From Bathymodiolus brooksi (Eukaryota > Mollusca > Bivalvia > Mytilida > Modiolidae): a DNA stretch of 64,000 bases. Positions 46,189-60,306 of this stretch are shown in pieces. The translations under genes were made by a program, and so were the position numbers. The stretch lies in contig OY804586.1 of the NCBI GenBank assembly GCA_963680875.1, positions 49,290,203 to 49,354,202 of the forward strand. Reading direction: 5' to 3'. The notes below the pieces were generated by a model. The model searched no databases. It saw only the letters and a list, made by a program, of their open reading frames with translations, and was not told the DNA's origin. How positions within the stretch are numbered: the first letter of the stretch is position 1; each line of letters begins with the position of its first letter.

Positions 46189-47733
46189 ATCTTCCTTCTG
46201 TACACTTTCTCCTGAAGTTCCGTTCCGAACCTATCAAAGTCCTGTTCAGAATTTATTGGTTTTGGAATAAGATCCTCTGAAAGATCCTCTGAGTCTCCTT
46301 GTGTCAATAAGAAACTAGCAACTTGCTCCTCAAGTTTTTGCTGGCGGTCTAAGATCTGGTCCAAAGATTTTAGAACCTTTCTTTCAAAACCTAGAGAATA
46401 TAAAAATAAATTGTTATCGCGAATAACTATATATTGTATAGAGTGACTCCTTTAGATAACTGAACAACTATATATTGTATAGAGTGACTCCTTTAGATAA
46501 CTGAATAACTATATATTGTATAGAGTGACTCCTTTAGATAACTGAACAACTATATATTGTATAGAGTGACTCCTTTAGATAACTGAATAACTATATATTG
46601 TATAGAGTGACTCCTTTAGATAACTGAACAACTATATATTGTATAGAGTGACTCCTTTAGATAGCTGAACAACTATATATTGTATAGAGTGACTCCTTTA
46701 GATAACTGAATAACTATATATTGTATAGAGTGACTCCTTTAGATAACTGAACAACTATATATTGTATAGAGTGACTCCTTTAGATAACTGAACAACTATA
46801 TATTGTATAGAGTGACTCCTTTAGATAACTGAATAACTATATATTGTATAGAGTGACTCCTTTAGATAACTGAACATTTCATCTTGAGGCTTGTTCTTGC
46901 TTTGATCAAATTCAATTTTTATAAGTAATGTGTACAATTAAAATTTAGAATGGTTTCATTTCTCCTGTATACTGGGGAAAATTAAGTGTCTGGAAACCTC
47001 ACTTCAAATATTAAATGCCTCTTTAACAAACTTAATATATAAACATGCACATATGATGTAGTCTTAAATACAATGTAAATTTAACAATATTTTCATTTAA
47101 CTTTCTCTTGCTTCTGAAGGGTATATTTATATATATTGTCTATGAGATTTTACATGTAAAAGGGAGATAAGTCTCTTGGTGGATTTTTTTAAATAAAATT
47201 GTCTTTAGAAGCTGTGTACAATATCATAAGGCAAACTTTTGAATGCAAAATTAATTAAATAGAAGTACTTCATGAATAAAGACCAGCGGAAGCAGGTTAT
47301 CTACTTGTTTAAATTTTCAGTGAGTCAAAATGTTACCTCTAAATTCCCCATTCAAAACACTTTATTCCAGTACAAAAAATTCTTGGGGTGAAAACATAAC
47401 TGTTTCAGTTTTATCGGACGGTTAAGTAAGATAAGTTTTCTGACCAAAAACCTTGGAGTATTTCAAATGACAAAGTCGAAAAAATGGCCAAAAAATGTTA
47501 TATGAAACTAAGTGTCCAGACAATAAGTAATATTTTTTCAGGTGGCAAGAATTAAATTTTGGGTAGTCTTAATAAAAAGAAAGTATTTAGATCAGTGTGG
47601 AGCAGTTGACTTGTACTGAGCTTTTTTTTAAACTTACTTTCTTCACAAGAGTCCACATCTGTTACATCATTATGTGGAAGATCTGGAAGAATATGTGGCC
47701 TTCTAGGGTTTCTCCCATTTCTTAACAGATTTG
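46188..47733 (-). CDS. u8 copy of the DUF4806 gene segment, exons A and B open
   Basis: Exon A (47638-47733, 96 nt): acceptor T-run then AATAG, donor GTAAGT, 31 codons NLLRNGRNPRRPHILPDLPH, NDVTDVDSCEE, phase 1 at the end. Exon B (46188-46390, 203 nt): acceptor ATTCTCTAG, begins in the complementary phase giving Ser then FERKVLKSLDQILDRQQKLE, EQVASFLLTQGDSEDLSEDL, IPKPINSEQDFDRFGTELQE, KVYRRKM, donor GTATGG in phase 0. Residues 35-58 look like a coiled coil, followed by an acidic linker and the first half of DUF4806. Exon C at 11589-11732 would complete the domain. The exon before A was not found; A needs one base from it. Joining B to a neighbouring A would be out of frame. Confidence 0.65.
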
Positions 47734-50700
47734 CTATTAAAAAAAAAAATTCAAGTACTACTAAATAAGTTGTGTAGTGTTAGTGGAAACAAAAGGCCTA
47801 TATGTACCACTAACTATTATTGACACTTCTCAAAACCTCAAATATGCACGGTGTCAACGCTTTGTTTTACTGGTTAAACATAATAAATCTGATCCAAATT
47901 TATATTCAAATCATGTTCATTGGAATGTCATGCTTACACATTGGGAGTACAGCATATACAATAGGACCAAACATACTACTTCAAAACAGCATAAATTTGT
48001 TGAGAAAAAAATCTTTCTGTTTCCATGGCAATGGCACCCATTTTAAAAATCTGAAACCTACATGCATATCTAGACATTATTAACTACAATCCTGTGAAAT
48101 TTCATTGAAAGCTATGTGACTGACAGTAAAACAGTACAAACATATCTCCCTTGAATAGGGGAGACAACTGTTTATCTTTTTTTTTGTAACAGACTGACTT
48201 TCAATTTATTAAAAGATATGTGTGTAACAATACAACTAAAGTTTTGCACTTATGAGTTAGAAAAGTCAAATTATTAAAAGATGCATAGTGAACTGTAGTT
48301 GAATTTTAGGAGTATACAATTTCCCTAAAAATGAATCTACTAATCATTGACTATCAAATCTCCTTTCTTCAAATCCATGAGAAGTGGAAAATGTCAAATA
48401 TCATTTGGGCATTCATCATATTTGATATTAAATTCAGTTTTAATCACATCATCTTTTTTGATTTTAATGCTTACAACTTCAGAAGCAAACCACTGAACAA
48501 CATTATTTTCAAAACATTTGTGAGAATTGTTTTTCCTACCAAATCTTCAGGGTTAAGTAAGTAATATGTAATACCACCATGACGTGTAAGGCAGCAATAA
48601 CAACATAGGTGATTACCTTTCTGGGTTGTCAAAAACAGTTGTTTTGAGCTTTTTTCTATGAAAGTAAGACTGAAAGTATAAATCTTTTTAAGCAGTTGAG
48701 GGCTGTCGAGCGGGAAAACTTCAAAGGAAGCAAAATTATTTCGATTATTTTCTGATATTGATTGACATACCCAATTTTCATCATTTTCATAATCATTGAT
48801 ACATTTTTATTATTCTAATGTCATTACACTAGTTTTTAAGTAAATAACCTTATTGTATAGAGACTAAATACGTTATAATAATCCGAATTTGAATGTATGC
48901 AATCATTTTAAAAAATCGATCCGTTTTCGAAATCGAAATGAATGGTTTACGGAAATGATCAAATCTTGCCGATCTCCTAATAATATATTATGATAATATG
49001 TCATCCCAGTATACTTTATATCAAACCGCCTTTCTTCATAAAAGTATTGCGATGTCGTTTTGCAAATCACATGTGCCACCGAACACTGATTATTTTAGTT
49101 TTAAATTTTGATTTACCAGCTATCAGTTGTGTGTGTGGGTTACAGAAATCCCGTAGTATTTTTAAGGTTGTCCTAAACACTGCATGGTATTTTCATAGAA
49201 TGAATTATAATATTATATGGGAAACGAGGTCATGGCTAATAAATATATCAACTGATATTTTACTTATCAAAATCCCAGGGATATAAAAATCTAAGAAAAA
49301 GAAAAAATGGGGAGGGGGGCATACTGTCAGTATGACAAACGCAAGACATATGGAATCTTTTACTCTTGAAAAAACTATCAGAAAATTATGCTAAAATTAA
49401 AAAAACGAAAATAATTACTCGAATAATTCGGCGCCCTGTATTGGCTATCTCCTCATGAAGCGATCGTAGTAAGTATAATATAATGGCTGTATTATTCGAG
49501 TTAACGAAAATACTGGAAGTAAAAACTCGACAAGAGAATGTAACAGCCAAAATCGGACTGAGATCAACAGCTAAAACTTTGTCTTTAACAAAACATTAAT
49601 TCATCATGCGATCGAATTAGACTGATATGTAATTATCGATGGTGGCGTTTCATGTCTACTGATGAGTGTATATCATATCTAGCGGGATGTCATGTAGCTG
49701 CGATAACGTCTCCTTTCACGTATACGTGCAACGGCGTATCGAACATTGTTAATTATTTTGTACTAAAATAAATACTAATTAAAAAAGATTCTGAAACACA
49801 GTATGGAACCCAGAGGGAACTCGCTAAAAGTCTGTACCTAGGCTCGCCACACAAAATTAATTTTGACCCCAAAATATCAAAATTTTTACACTTGCCCCCC
49901 AAAAATACCCCCAAATGTAAAATAAGCAAGAAATGCACCAAAATATAAAACTTTTTTTTATATAACCCCATAAAAATACCAGTGATTAGGTACCCCCCCA
50001 AAAAAAATCCGTCAACATTTTGTACCCCACCAAGAAAAAGGATAATATTGACTTCTACCCCCCTCCCTTTCCCCAAAAAATAGTACGTGGCTATGTACAA
50101 TTTTTTTTTCGGAGAACCCCCCACAAACCCGAGGCTGTGGAAGTCCCTGAAATTTAAAGGTAAATTTTAAATATTGCGTTGCCTCGAGATGGAATTGCAA
50201 TTACACTTCATTTGCTTCTTAAGAAGAAAAAAAACCCGCGAAAAAGTGCAATACTTCTGTATTTTTATGAAGTGTGTATGCAGTAGATATACGTTGTTCT
50301 GTTCATTTTATACAAAATCTTCCTTTTATTCAATATTTTGGTTATTAGCTGTACCATATATATTTGTCAGTAGCCGCACAGGCTTTGTTGACAAGTTCTT
50401 ACAACTTTTTCATAATATTTGTTAAACTCTGGCCTACCACGGAGTAAGTAATTATTGTATTTTTATATTGTCATTTGTAAAACTAACAGGTTAAATTTAT
50501 TAAAGGTCTTTAATTTTGTCAATGCTCACAAAACAAAATTTGAAGCGGGTTATCGTACCTGAACACTTGTTCGAAGTCTCTGCACGATATCTTCCATTCA
50601 AGTTATTTTATCAGCTATATATTTAATAATGCATTGTTTATTTATTTTTTCATATACATTTAATCATAATGAATGAATGAATGAATGACTCTTTATTTCC

Positions 50701-50881
50701 TCCAAAGGTATGAAGATTTACAAAGCAAAATCAAATATCAAAACAAAGCAACATATTTACATAACATACATGAAGTTGTACATGAACGAGATCAGCAGGT
50801 TTATGGCTAATAGTCAAAGTTAAATTTGTTTATAATTTTATTATAAATATATGCACAATTTTTCATGTAATGGGCCATACC
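46189..50881. repeat. Array unit u8 (4693 bp)
   Basis: First half of the 9,425-bp dimer; same length and landmarks as u10. Marks: ATAGCTGAAC in the minisatellite, TTTGATTTTAATGC at 48457, AAAAAACTATCAG, CGCCCTGTATTGG. Confidence 0.94.
46425..46875. repeat. 41-bp minisatellite in u8, 11 copies
   Basis: 451 bp = 11 x 41. The sixth monomer has GATAGCTGAAC, shared only with u10. Confidence 0.96.
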
Positions 50882-52466
50882 ATCTTCCTTCTGTACACTT
50901 TCTCCTGAAGTTCCGTTCCGAACCTATCAAAGTCCTGTTCAGAATTTATTGGTTTTGGAATAAGATCCTCTGAAAGATCCTCTGAGTCTCCTTGTGTCAA
51001 TAAGAAACTAGCAACTTGCTCCTCAAGTTTTTGCTGGCGGTCTAAGATCTGGTCCAAAGATTTTAGAACCTTTCTTTCAAAACCTAGAGAATATAAAAAT
51101 AAATTGTTATCGCGAATAACTATATATTGTATAGAGTGACTCCTTTAGATAACTGAACAACTATATATTGTATAGAGTGACTCCTTTAGATAACTGAACA
51201 ACTATATATTGTATAGAGTGACTCCTTTAGATAACTGAATAACTATATATTGTATAGAGTGACTCCTTTAGATAACTGAACAACTATATATTGTATAGAG
51301 TGACTCCTTTAGATAACTGAATAACTATATATTGTATAGAGTGACTCCTTTAGATAACTGAACAACTATATATTGTATAGAGTGACTCCTTTAGATAACT
51401 GAACAACTATATATTGTATAGAGTGATTCCTTTAGATAACTGAATAACTATATATTGTATAGAGTGACTCCTTTAGATAACTGAACAACTATATATTGTA
51501 TAGAGTGACTCCTTTAGATAACTGAACAACTATATATTGTATAGAGTGACTCCTTTAGATAACTGAATAACTATATATTGTATAGAGTGACTCCTTTAGA
51601 TAACTGAACATTTCATCTTGAGGCTTGTTCTTGCTTTGATCAAATTCAATTTTTATAAGTAATGTGTACAATTAAAATTTAGAATGGTTTCATTTCTCCT
51701 GTATACTGGGGAAAATTAAGTGTCTGGAAACCTCACTTCAAATATTAAATGCCTCTTTAACAAACTTAATATATAAACATGCACATATGATGTAGTCTTA
51801 AATACAATGTAAATTTAACAATATTTTCATTTAACTTTCTCTTGCTTCTGAAGGGTATATTTATATATATTGTCTATGAGATTTTACATATATAAGGGAG
51901 ATAAGTCTCTTGGTGGATTTTTTTAAATAAAATTGTCTTTAGAAGCTGTGTACAATATCATAAGGCAAACTTTTGAATGCAAAATTTATTAAATAGAAGT
52001 ACTTCATGAATAAAGACCAGCGGAAGCAGGTTATCTACTTGTTTAAATTTTCAGTGAGTCAAAATGTTACCTCTAAATTCCCCATTCAAAACACTTTATT
52101 CCAGTACAAAAAATTCTTGGGGTGAAAACATAACTGTTTCAGTTTTATCGGACGGTTAAGTAAGATAAGTTTTCTGACCAAAAACCTTGGAGTATTTCAA
52201 ATGACAAAGTCGAAAAAATGGCCAAAAAATGTTATATGAAACTAAGTGTCCAGACAATAAGTAATATTTTTTCAGGTGGCAAGAATTAAATTTTGGGTAG
52301 TCTTAATAAAAAGAAAGTATTTAGATCAGTGTGGAGCAGTTGACTTGTACTGAGCTTTTTTTAAACTTACTTTCTTCACAAGAGTCCACATCTGTTACAT
52401 CATTATGTGGAAGATCTGGAAGAATATGTGGCCTTCTAGGGTTTCTCCCATTTCTTAACAGATTTG
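50881..52466 (-). CDS. u9 copy of exons A and B, open
   Basis: Exon B 50881-51083 (203 nt) and exon A 52371-52466 (96 nt), same reading and splice sites as the u8 copy. Sequence just past the donor differs (ATTACATG rather than ATTGCATG) and is intronic. Confidence 0.65.
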
Positions 52467-55400
52467 CTATTAAAAAAAAAAATTCAAGTACTACTAAATA
52501 AGTTGTGTAGTGTTAGTGGAAACAAAAGGCCTATATGTACCACTAACTATTATTGACACTTCTCAAAACCTCAAATATGCACGGTGTCAACGCTTTGTTT
52601 TACTGGTTAAACATAATAAATCTGATCCAAGTTTATATTCAAATCATGTTCATTGGAATGTCATGCTTACACATTGGGAGTACAGCACATACAATAGGAC
52701 CAAACATACTACTTCAAAACAGCATAAATTTGTTGTTGAGAAAAAAATCTTTCTGTTTCCATGGCAATGGCACCCATTTTAAAAATCTGAAACCTACATG
52801 CATATCTAGACATTATTAACTACAATCCTGTGAAATTTCATTGAAAGCTATGTGACTGACAGTAAAACAGTACAAACATATCTCCCTTGAATAGGGGAGA
52901 CAACTGTTTATCTTTTTTTTTGTAACAGACTGACTTTCAATTTATTAAAAGATATGTGTGTAACAATACAACTAAAGTTTTGCACTTATGAGTTAGAAAA
53001 GTCAAATTATTAAAAGATGCATAGTGAACTGTAGTTGAATTTTAGGAGTATACAATTTCCCTAAAAATGAATCTACTAATCATTGACTATCAAATCTCCT
53101 TTCTTCAAATCCATGAGAAGTGGAAAATGTCAAATATCATTTGGGCATTCATCATATTTGATATTAAATTCAGTTTTAATCACATCATCTTTTTTGTTTT
53201 TAATGCTTACAACTTCAGAAGCAAACCACTGAACAACATTATTTTCAAAACATTTGTGAGAATTGTTTTTCCTACCAAATCTTCAGGGTTAAGTAAGTAA
53301 TCTGTAATACCACCATGACGTGTAAGGCAGCAATAACATCATAGGTGATTACCTTTCTGGGTTGTCAAAAACAGTTGTTTGAGCTTTTTTCTATGAAAGT
53401 AAGACTGAAAGTATAAATCTTTTTAAGCAGTTGAGGGCTGTCGAGCGGGAAAACTTCAAAGGAAGCAAAATTATTTCGATTATTTTCTGATATTGATTGA
53501 CATACCCAATTTTCATCATTTTCATAATCATTGATAAATTTGTATTATTCTAATGTCATTACACTAGTTTTTAAGTAAATAACCTTATTGTATAGAGACT
53601 AAATACGTTATAATAATCCGAATTTGAATGTATGCAATCATTTTAAAAAATCGATCCGTTTTCGAAATCGAAATGAATGGTTTACGAAATGATCAAATCT
53701 TGCCGATCTCCTAATAATATATTATGATAATATGTCATCCCAGTATACTTTATATCAAACCGCCTTTCTTCATAAAAGTATTGCGATGTCGTTTTGCAAA
53801 TCACATGTGCCACCGAACACTGATTATTTTAGTTTTAAATTTTGATTTACCAGCTATCAGTTGTGTGTGTGGGTTACAGAAATCCCGTAGTATTTTTAAG
53901 GTTGTCCTAAACACTGCATGGTATTTTCATAGAATGAATTATAATATTATATGGGAAACGAGGTCATGGCTAATAAATATATCAACTGATATTTTACTTA
54001 TCAAAATCCCAGGGATATAAAAATCTAAGAAAAAGAAAAAATGGGGAGGGGGGCATACTGTCAGTATGACAAACGCAAGACATATGGAATCTTTTACTCT
54101 TGAAAATACCATCAGAAAATTATGCTAAAATTAAATAAACGAAAATAATTACTCGAATAATTCGGCGCCCTCTATTGGCTATCTCCTCATGAAGCGATCG
54201 TAGTAAGTATAATATAATGGCTGTATTATTCGAGTTAACGAAAATACTGGAAGTAAAAACTCGACAAGAGAATGTAACAGCCAAAATCGGACTGAGGTCA
54301 ACAGCTAAAACTTTGTCTTTAACAAAACATTAATTCATCATGCGATCGAATTAGACTGATATGTAATTATCGATGGTGGCGTTTCATGTCTACTGATGAG
54401 TGTATATCATATCTAGCGGGATGTCATGTAGCTGCGATAACGTCTCCTTTCACGTATACGTGCAACGGCGTATCGAACATTGTTAATTATTTTGTACTAA
54501 AATAAATACTAATTAAAAAAGATTCTGAAACACAGTATGGAACCCAGAGGGAACTCGCTAAAAGTCTGTACCTAGGCTCGCCACACAAAATTAATTTTGA
54601 CCCCAAAATATCAAAATTTTTACACTTGCCCCCCAAAAATACCCCCAAATGTAAAATAAGCAAGAAATGCACCAAAATATAAAACTTTTTTTTATATAAC
54701 CCCATAAAAATACCAGTGATTAGGTACCCCCCCAAAAAAAATCCGTCGACATTTTGTACCCCACCAAGAAAAAGGATAATATTGACTTCTACCCCCCTCC
54801 CTTTCCCCCAAAAAATAGTACGTGGCTATGTACAATTTTTTTTCGGAGAACCCCCCACAAACCCGAGGCTGTGGAAGTCCCTGAAATTTAAAGGTAAATT
54901 TTAAATATTGCGTTGCCTCGAGATGGAATTGCAATTACACTTCATTTGCTTCTTAAGAAGAAAAAAAACCCGCGAAAAAGTGCAATACTTCTGTATTTTT
55001 ATGAAGTGTGTATGCAGTAGATATACGTTGTTCTGTTCATTTTATACAAAATCTTCCTTTTATTCAATATTTTGGTTATTAGCTGTACCATATATATTTG
55101 TCAGTAGCCGCACAGGCTTTGTTGACAAGTTCTTACAACTTTTTCATAATATTTGTTAAACTCTGGCCTACCACGGAGTAAGTAATTATTGTATTTTTAT
55201 ATTGTCATTTGTAAAACTAACAGGTTAAATTTATTAAAGGTCTTTAATTTTGTCAATGCTCACAAAACAAAATTTGAAGCGGGTTATCGTACCTGAACAC
55301 TTGTTCGAAGTCTCTGCACGATATCTTCCATTCAAGTTATTTTATCAGCTATATATTTAATAATGCATTGTTTATTTATTTTTTCATATACATTTAATCA

Positions 55401-55613
55401 TAATGAATGAATGAATGAATGACTTTATTTCCTCCAAAGGTATGAAGATTTACAAAGCAAAATCAAATATCAAAACAAAGCAACATATTTACATAACATA
55501 CATGAAGTTGTACATGAACGAGATCAGCAGGTTTATGGCTAATAGTCAAAGTTAAATTTGTTTATAATTTTATTATAACTATATGCACAATTTTTCATGC
55601 AATGGGCCATACC
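50882..55613. repeat. Array unit u9 (4732 bp)
   Basis: Second half of the dimer, matching u11. Marks: GAGTGATTCC in the minisatellite, ATATATAAGGGAG, AATTTGTATTATTC and one G missing at TTTACGAAATG. Confidence 0.94.
51118..51609. repeat. 41-bp minisatellite in u9, 12 copies
   Basis: 492 bp = 12 x 41; the C/T order equals that of u8 with one extra C-type monomer at the left. Confidence 0.96.
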
Positions 55614-57158
55614 ATCTTCCTTCTGTACACTTTCTCCTGAAGTTCCGTTCCGAACCTATCAAAGTCCTGTTCAGAATTTATTGGTTTTGGAATAAGATCC
55701 TCTGAAAGATCCTCTGAGTCTCCTTGTGTCAATAAGAAACTAGCAACTTGCTCCTCAAGTTTTTGCTGGCGGTCTAAGATCTGGTCCAAAGATTTTAGAA
55801 CCTTTCTTTCAAAACCTAGAGAATATAAAAATAAATTGTTATCGCGAATAACTATATATTGTATAGAGTGACTCCTTTAGATAACTGAACAACTATATAT
55901 TGTATAGAGTGACTCCTTTAGATAACTGAATAACTATATATTGTATAGAGTGACTCCTTTAGATAACTGAACAACTATATATTGTATAGAGTGACTCCTT
56001 TAGATAACTGAATAACTATATATTGTATAGAGTGACTCCTTTAGATAACTGAACAACTATATATTGTATAGAGTGACTCCTTTAGATAGCTGAACAACTA
56101 TATATTGTATAGAGTGACTCCTTTAGATAACTGAATAACTATATATTGTATAGAGTGACTCCTTTAGATAACTGAACAACTATATATTGTATAGAGTGAC
56201 TCCTTTAGATAACTGAACAACTATATATTGTATAGAGTGACTCCTTTAGATAACTGAATAACTATATATTGTATAGAGTGACTCCTTTAGATAACTGAAC
56301 ATTTCATCTTGAGGCTTGTTCTTGCTTTGATCAAATTCAATTTTTATAAGTAATGTGTACAATTAAAATTTAGAATGGTTTCATTTCTCCTGTATACTGG
56401 GGAAAATTAAGTGTCTGGAAACCTCACTTCAAATATTAAATGCCTCTTTAACAAACTTAATATATAAACATGCACATATGATGTAGTCTTAAATACAATG
56501 TAAATTTAACAATATTTTCATTTAACTTTCTCTTGCTTCTGAAGGGTATATTTATATATATTGTCTATGAGATTTTACATGTAAAAGGGAGATAAGTCTC
56601 TTGGTGGATTTTTTTAAATAAAATTGTCTTTAGAAGCTGTGTACAATATCATAAGGCAAACTTTTGAATGCAAAATTAATTAAATAGAAGTACTTCATGA
56701 ATAAAGACCAGCGGAAGCAGGTTATCTACTTGTTTAAATTTTCAGTGAGTCAAAATGTTACCTCTAAATTCCCCATTCAAAACACTTTATTCCAGTACAA
56801 AAAATTCTTGGGGTGAAAACATAACTGTTTCAGTTTTATCGGACGGTTAAGTAAGATAAGTTTTCTGACCAAAAACCTTGGAGTATTTCAAATGACAAAG
56901 TCGAAAAAATGGCCAAAAAATGTTATATGAAACTAAGTGTCCAGACAATAAGTAATATTTTTTCAGGTGGCAAGAATTAAATTTTGGGTAGTCTTAATAA
57001 AAAGAAAGTATTTAGATCAGTGTGGAGCAGTTGACTTGTACTGAGCTTTTTTTTAAACTTACTTTCTTCACAAGAGTCCACATCTGTTACATCATTATGT
57101 GGAAGATCTGGAAGAATATGTGGCCTTCTAGGGTTTCTCCCATTTCTTAACAGATTTG
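55613..57158 (-). CDS. u10 copy of exons A and B, open
   Basis: Exon B 55613-55815 and exon A 57063-57158, reading and sites as in u8. Confidence 0.65.
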
Positions 57159-60100
57159 CTATTAAAAAAAAAAATTCAAGTACTACTAAATAAGTTGTGT
57201 AGTGTTAGTGGAAACAAAAGGCCTATATGTACCACTAACTATTATTGACACTTCTCAAAACCTCAAATATGCACGGTGTCAACGCTTTGTTTTACTGGTT
57301 AAACATAATAAATCTGATCCAAATTTATATTCAAATCATGTTCATTGGAATGTCATGCTTACACATTGGGAGTACAGCATATACAATAGGACCAAACATA
57401 CTACTTCAAAACAGCATAAATTTGTTGAGAAAAAAATCTTTCTGTTTCCATGGCAATGGCACCCATTTTAAAAATCTGAAACCTACATGCATATCTAGAC
57501 ATTATTAACTACAATCCTGTGAAATTTCATTGAAAGCTATGTGACTGACAGTAAAACAGTACAAACATATCTCCCTTGAATAGGGGAGACAACTGTTTAT
57601 CTTTTTTTTTGTAACAGACTGACTTTCAATTTATTAAAAGATATGTGTGTAACAATACAACTAAAGTTTTGCACTTATGAGTTAGAAAAGTCAAATTATT
57701 AAAAGATGCATAGTGAACTGTAGTTGAATTTTAGGAGTATACAATTTCCCTAAAAATGAATCTACTAATCATTGACTATCAAATCTCCTTTCTTCAAATC
57801 CATGAGAAGTGGAAAATGTCAAATATCATTTGGGCATTCATCATATTTGATATTAAATTCAGTTTTAATCACATCATCTTTTTTGATTTTAATGCTTACA
57901 ACTTCAGAAGCAAACCACTGAACAACATTATTTTCAAAACATTTGTGAGAATTGTTTTTCCTACCAAATCTTCAGGGTTAAGTAAGTAATATGTAATACC
58001 ACCATGACGTGTAAGGCAGCAATAACAACATAGGTGATTACCTTTCTGGGTTGTCAAAAACAGTTGTTTTGAGCTTTTTTCTATGAAAGTAAGACTGAAA
58101 GTATAAATCTTTTTAAGCAGTTGAGGGCTGTCGAGCGGGAAAACTTCAAAGGAAGCAAAATTATTTCGATTATTTTCTGATATTGATTGACATACCCAAT
58201 TTTCATCATTTTCATAATCATTGATACATTTTTATTATTCTAATGTCATTACACTAGTTTTTAAGTAAATAACCTTATTGTATAGAGACTAAATACGTTA
58301 TAATAATCCGAATTTGAATGTATGCAATCATTTTAAAAAATCGATCCGTTTTCGAAATCGAAATGAATGGTTTACGGAAATGATCAAATCTTGCCGATCT
58401 CCTAATAATATATTATGATAATATGTCATCCCAGTATACTTTATATCAAACCGCCTTTCTTCATAAAAGTATTGCGATGTCGTTTTGCAAATCACATGTG
58501 CCACCGAACACTGATTATTTTAGTTTTAAATTTTGATTTACCAGCTATCAGTTGTGTGTGTGGGTTACAGAAATCCCGTAGTATTTTTAAGGTTGTCCTA
58601 AACACTGCATGGTATTTTCATAGAATGAATTATAATATTATATGGGAAACGAGGTCATGGCTAATAAATATATCAACTGATATTTTACTTATCAAAATCC
58701 CAGGGATATAAAAATCTAAGAAAAAGAAAAAATGGGGAGGGGGGCATACTGTCAGTATGACAAACGCAAGACATATGGAATCTTTTACTCTTGAAAAAAC
58801 TATCAGAAAATTATGCTAAAATTAAAAAAACGAAAATAATTACTCGAATAATTCGGCGCCCTGTATTGGCTATCTCCTCATGAAGCGATCGTAGTAAGTA
58901 TAATATAATGGCTGTATTATTCGAGTTAACGAAAATACTGGAAGTAAAAACTCGACAAGAGAATGTAACAGCCAAAATCGGACTGAGATCAACAGCTAAA
59001 ACTTTGTCTTTAACAAAACATTAATTCATCATGCGATCGAATTAGACTGATATGTAATTATCGATGGTGGCGTTTCATGTCTACTGATGAGTGTATATCA
59101 TATCTAGCGGGATGTCATGTAGCTGCGATAACGTCTCCTTTCACGTATACGTGCAACGGCGTATCGAACATTGTTAATTATTTTGTACTAAAATAAATAC
59201 TAATTAAAAAAGATTCTGAAACACAGTATGGAACCCAGAGGGAACTCGCTAAAAGTCTGTACCTAGGCTCGCCACACAAAATTAATTTTGACCCCAAAAT
59301 ATCAAAATTTTTACACTTGCCCCCCAAAAATACCCCCAAATGTAAAATAAGCAAGAAATGCACCAAAATATAAAACTTTTTTTTATATAACCCCATAAAA
59401 ATACCAGTGATTAGGTACCCCCCCAAAAAAAATCCGTCAACATTTTGTACCCCACCAAGAAAAAGGATAATATTGACTTCTACCCCCCTCCCTTTCCCCA
59501 AAAAATAGTACGTGGCTATGTACAATTTTTTTTTCGGAGAACCCCCCACAAACCCGAGGCTGTGGAAGTCCCTGAAATTTAAAGGTAAATTTTAAATATT
59601 GCGTTGCCTCGAGATGGAATTGCAATTACACTTCATTTGCTTCTTAAGAAGAAAAAAAACCCGCGAAAAAGTGCAATACTTCTGTATTTTTATGAAGTGT
59701 GTATGCAGTAGATATACGTTGTTCTGTTCATTTTATACAAAATCTTCCTTTTATTCAATATTTTGGTTATTAGCTGTACCATATATATTTGTCAGTAGCC
59801 GCACAGGCTTTGTTGACAAGTTCTTACAACTTTTTCATAATATTTGTTAAACTCTGGCCTACCACGGAGTAAGTAATTATTGTATTTTTATATTGTCATT
59901 TGTAAAACTAACAGGTTAAATTTATTAAAGGTCTTTAATTTTGTCAATGCTCACAAAACAAAATTTGAAGCGGGTTATCGTACCTGAACACTTGTTCGAA
60001 GTCTCTGCACGATATCTTCCATTCAAGTTATTTTATCAGCTATATATTTAATAATGCATTGTTTATTTATTTTTTCATATACATTTAATCATAATGAATG

Positions 60101-60306
60101 AATGAATGAATGACTCTTTATTTCCTCCAAAGGTATGAAGATTTACAAAGCAAAATCAAATATCAAAACAAAGCAACATATTTACATAACATACATGAAG
60201 TTGTACATGAACGAGATCAGCAGGTTTATGGCTAATAGTCAAAGTTAAATTTGTTTATAATTTTATTATAAATATATGCACAATTTTTCATGTAATGGGC
60301 CATACC
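55614..60306. repeat. Array unit u10 (4693 bp)
   Basis: Copy of u8 displaced by exactly 9,425 bp at every landmark checked. Confidence 0.94.
55850..56300. repeat. 41-bp minisatellite in u10, 11 copies
   Basis: 451 bp = 11 x 41, with the GATAGCTGAAC monomer of u8. Confidence 0.96.
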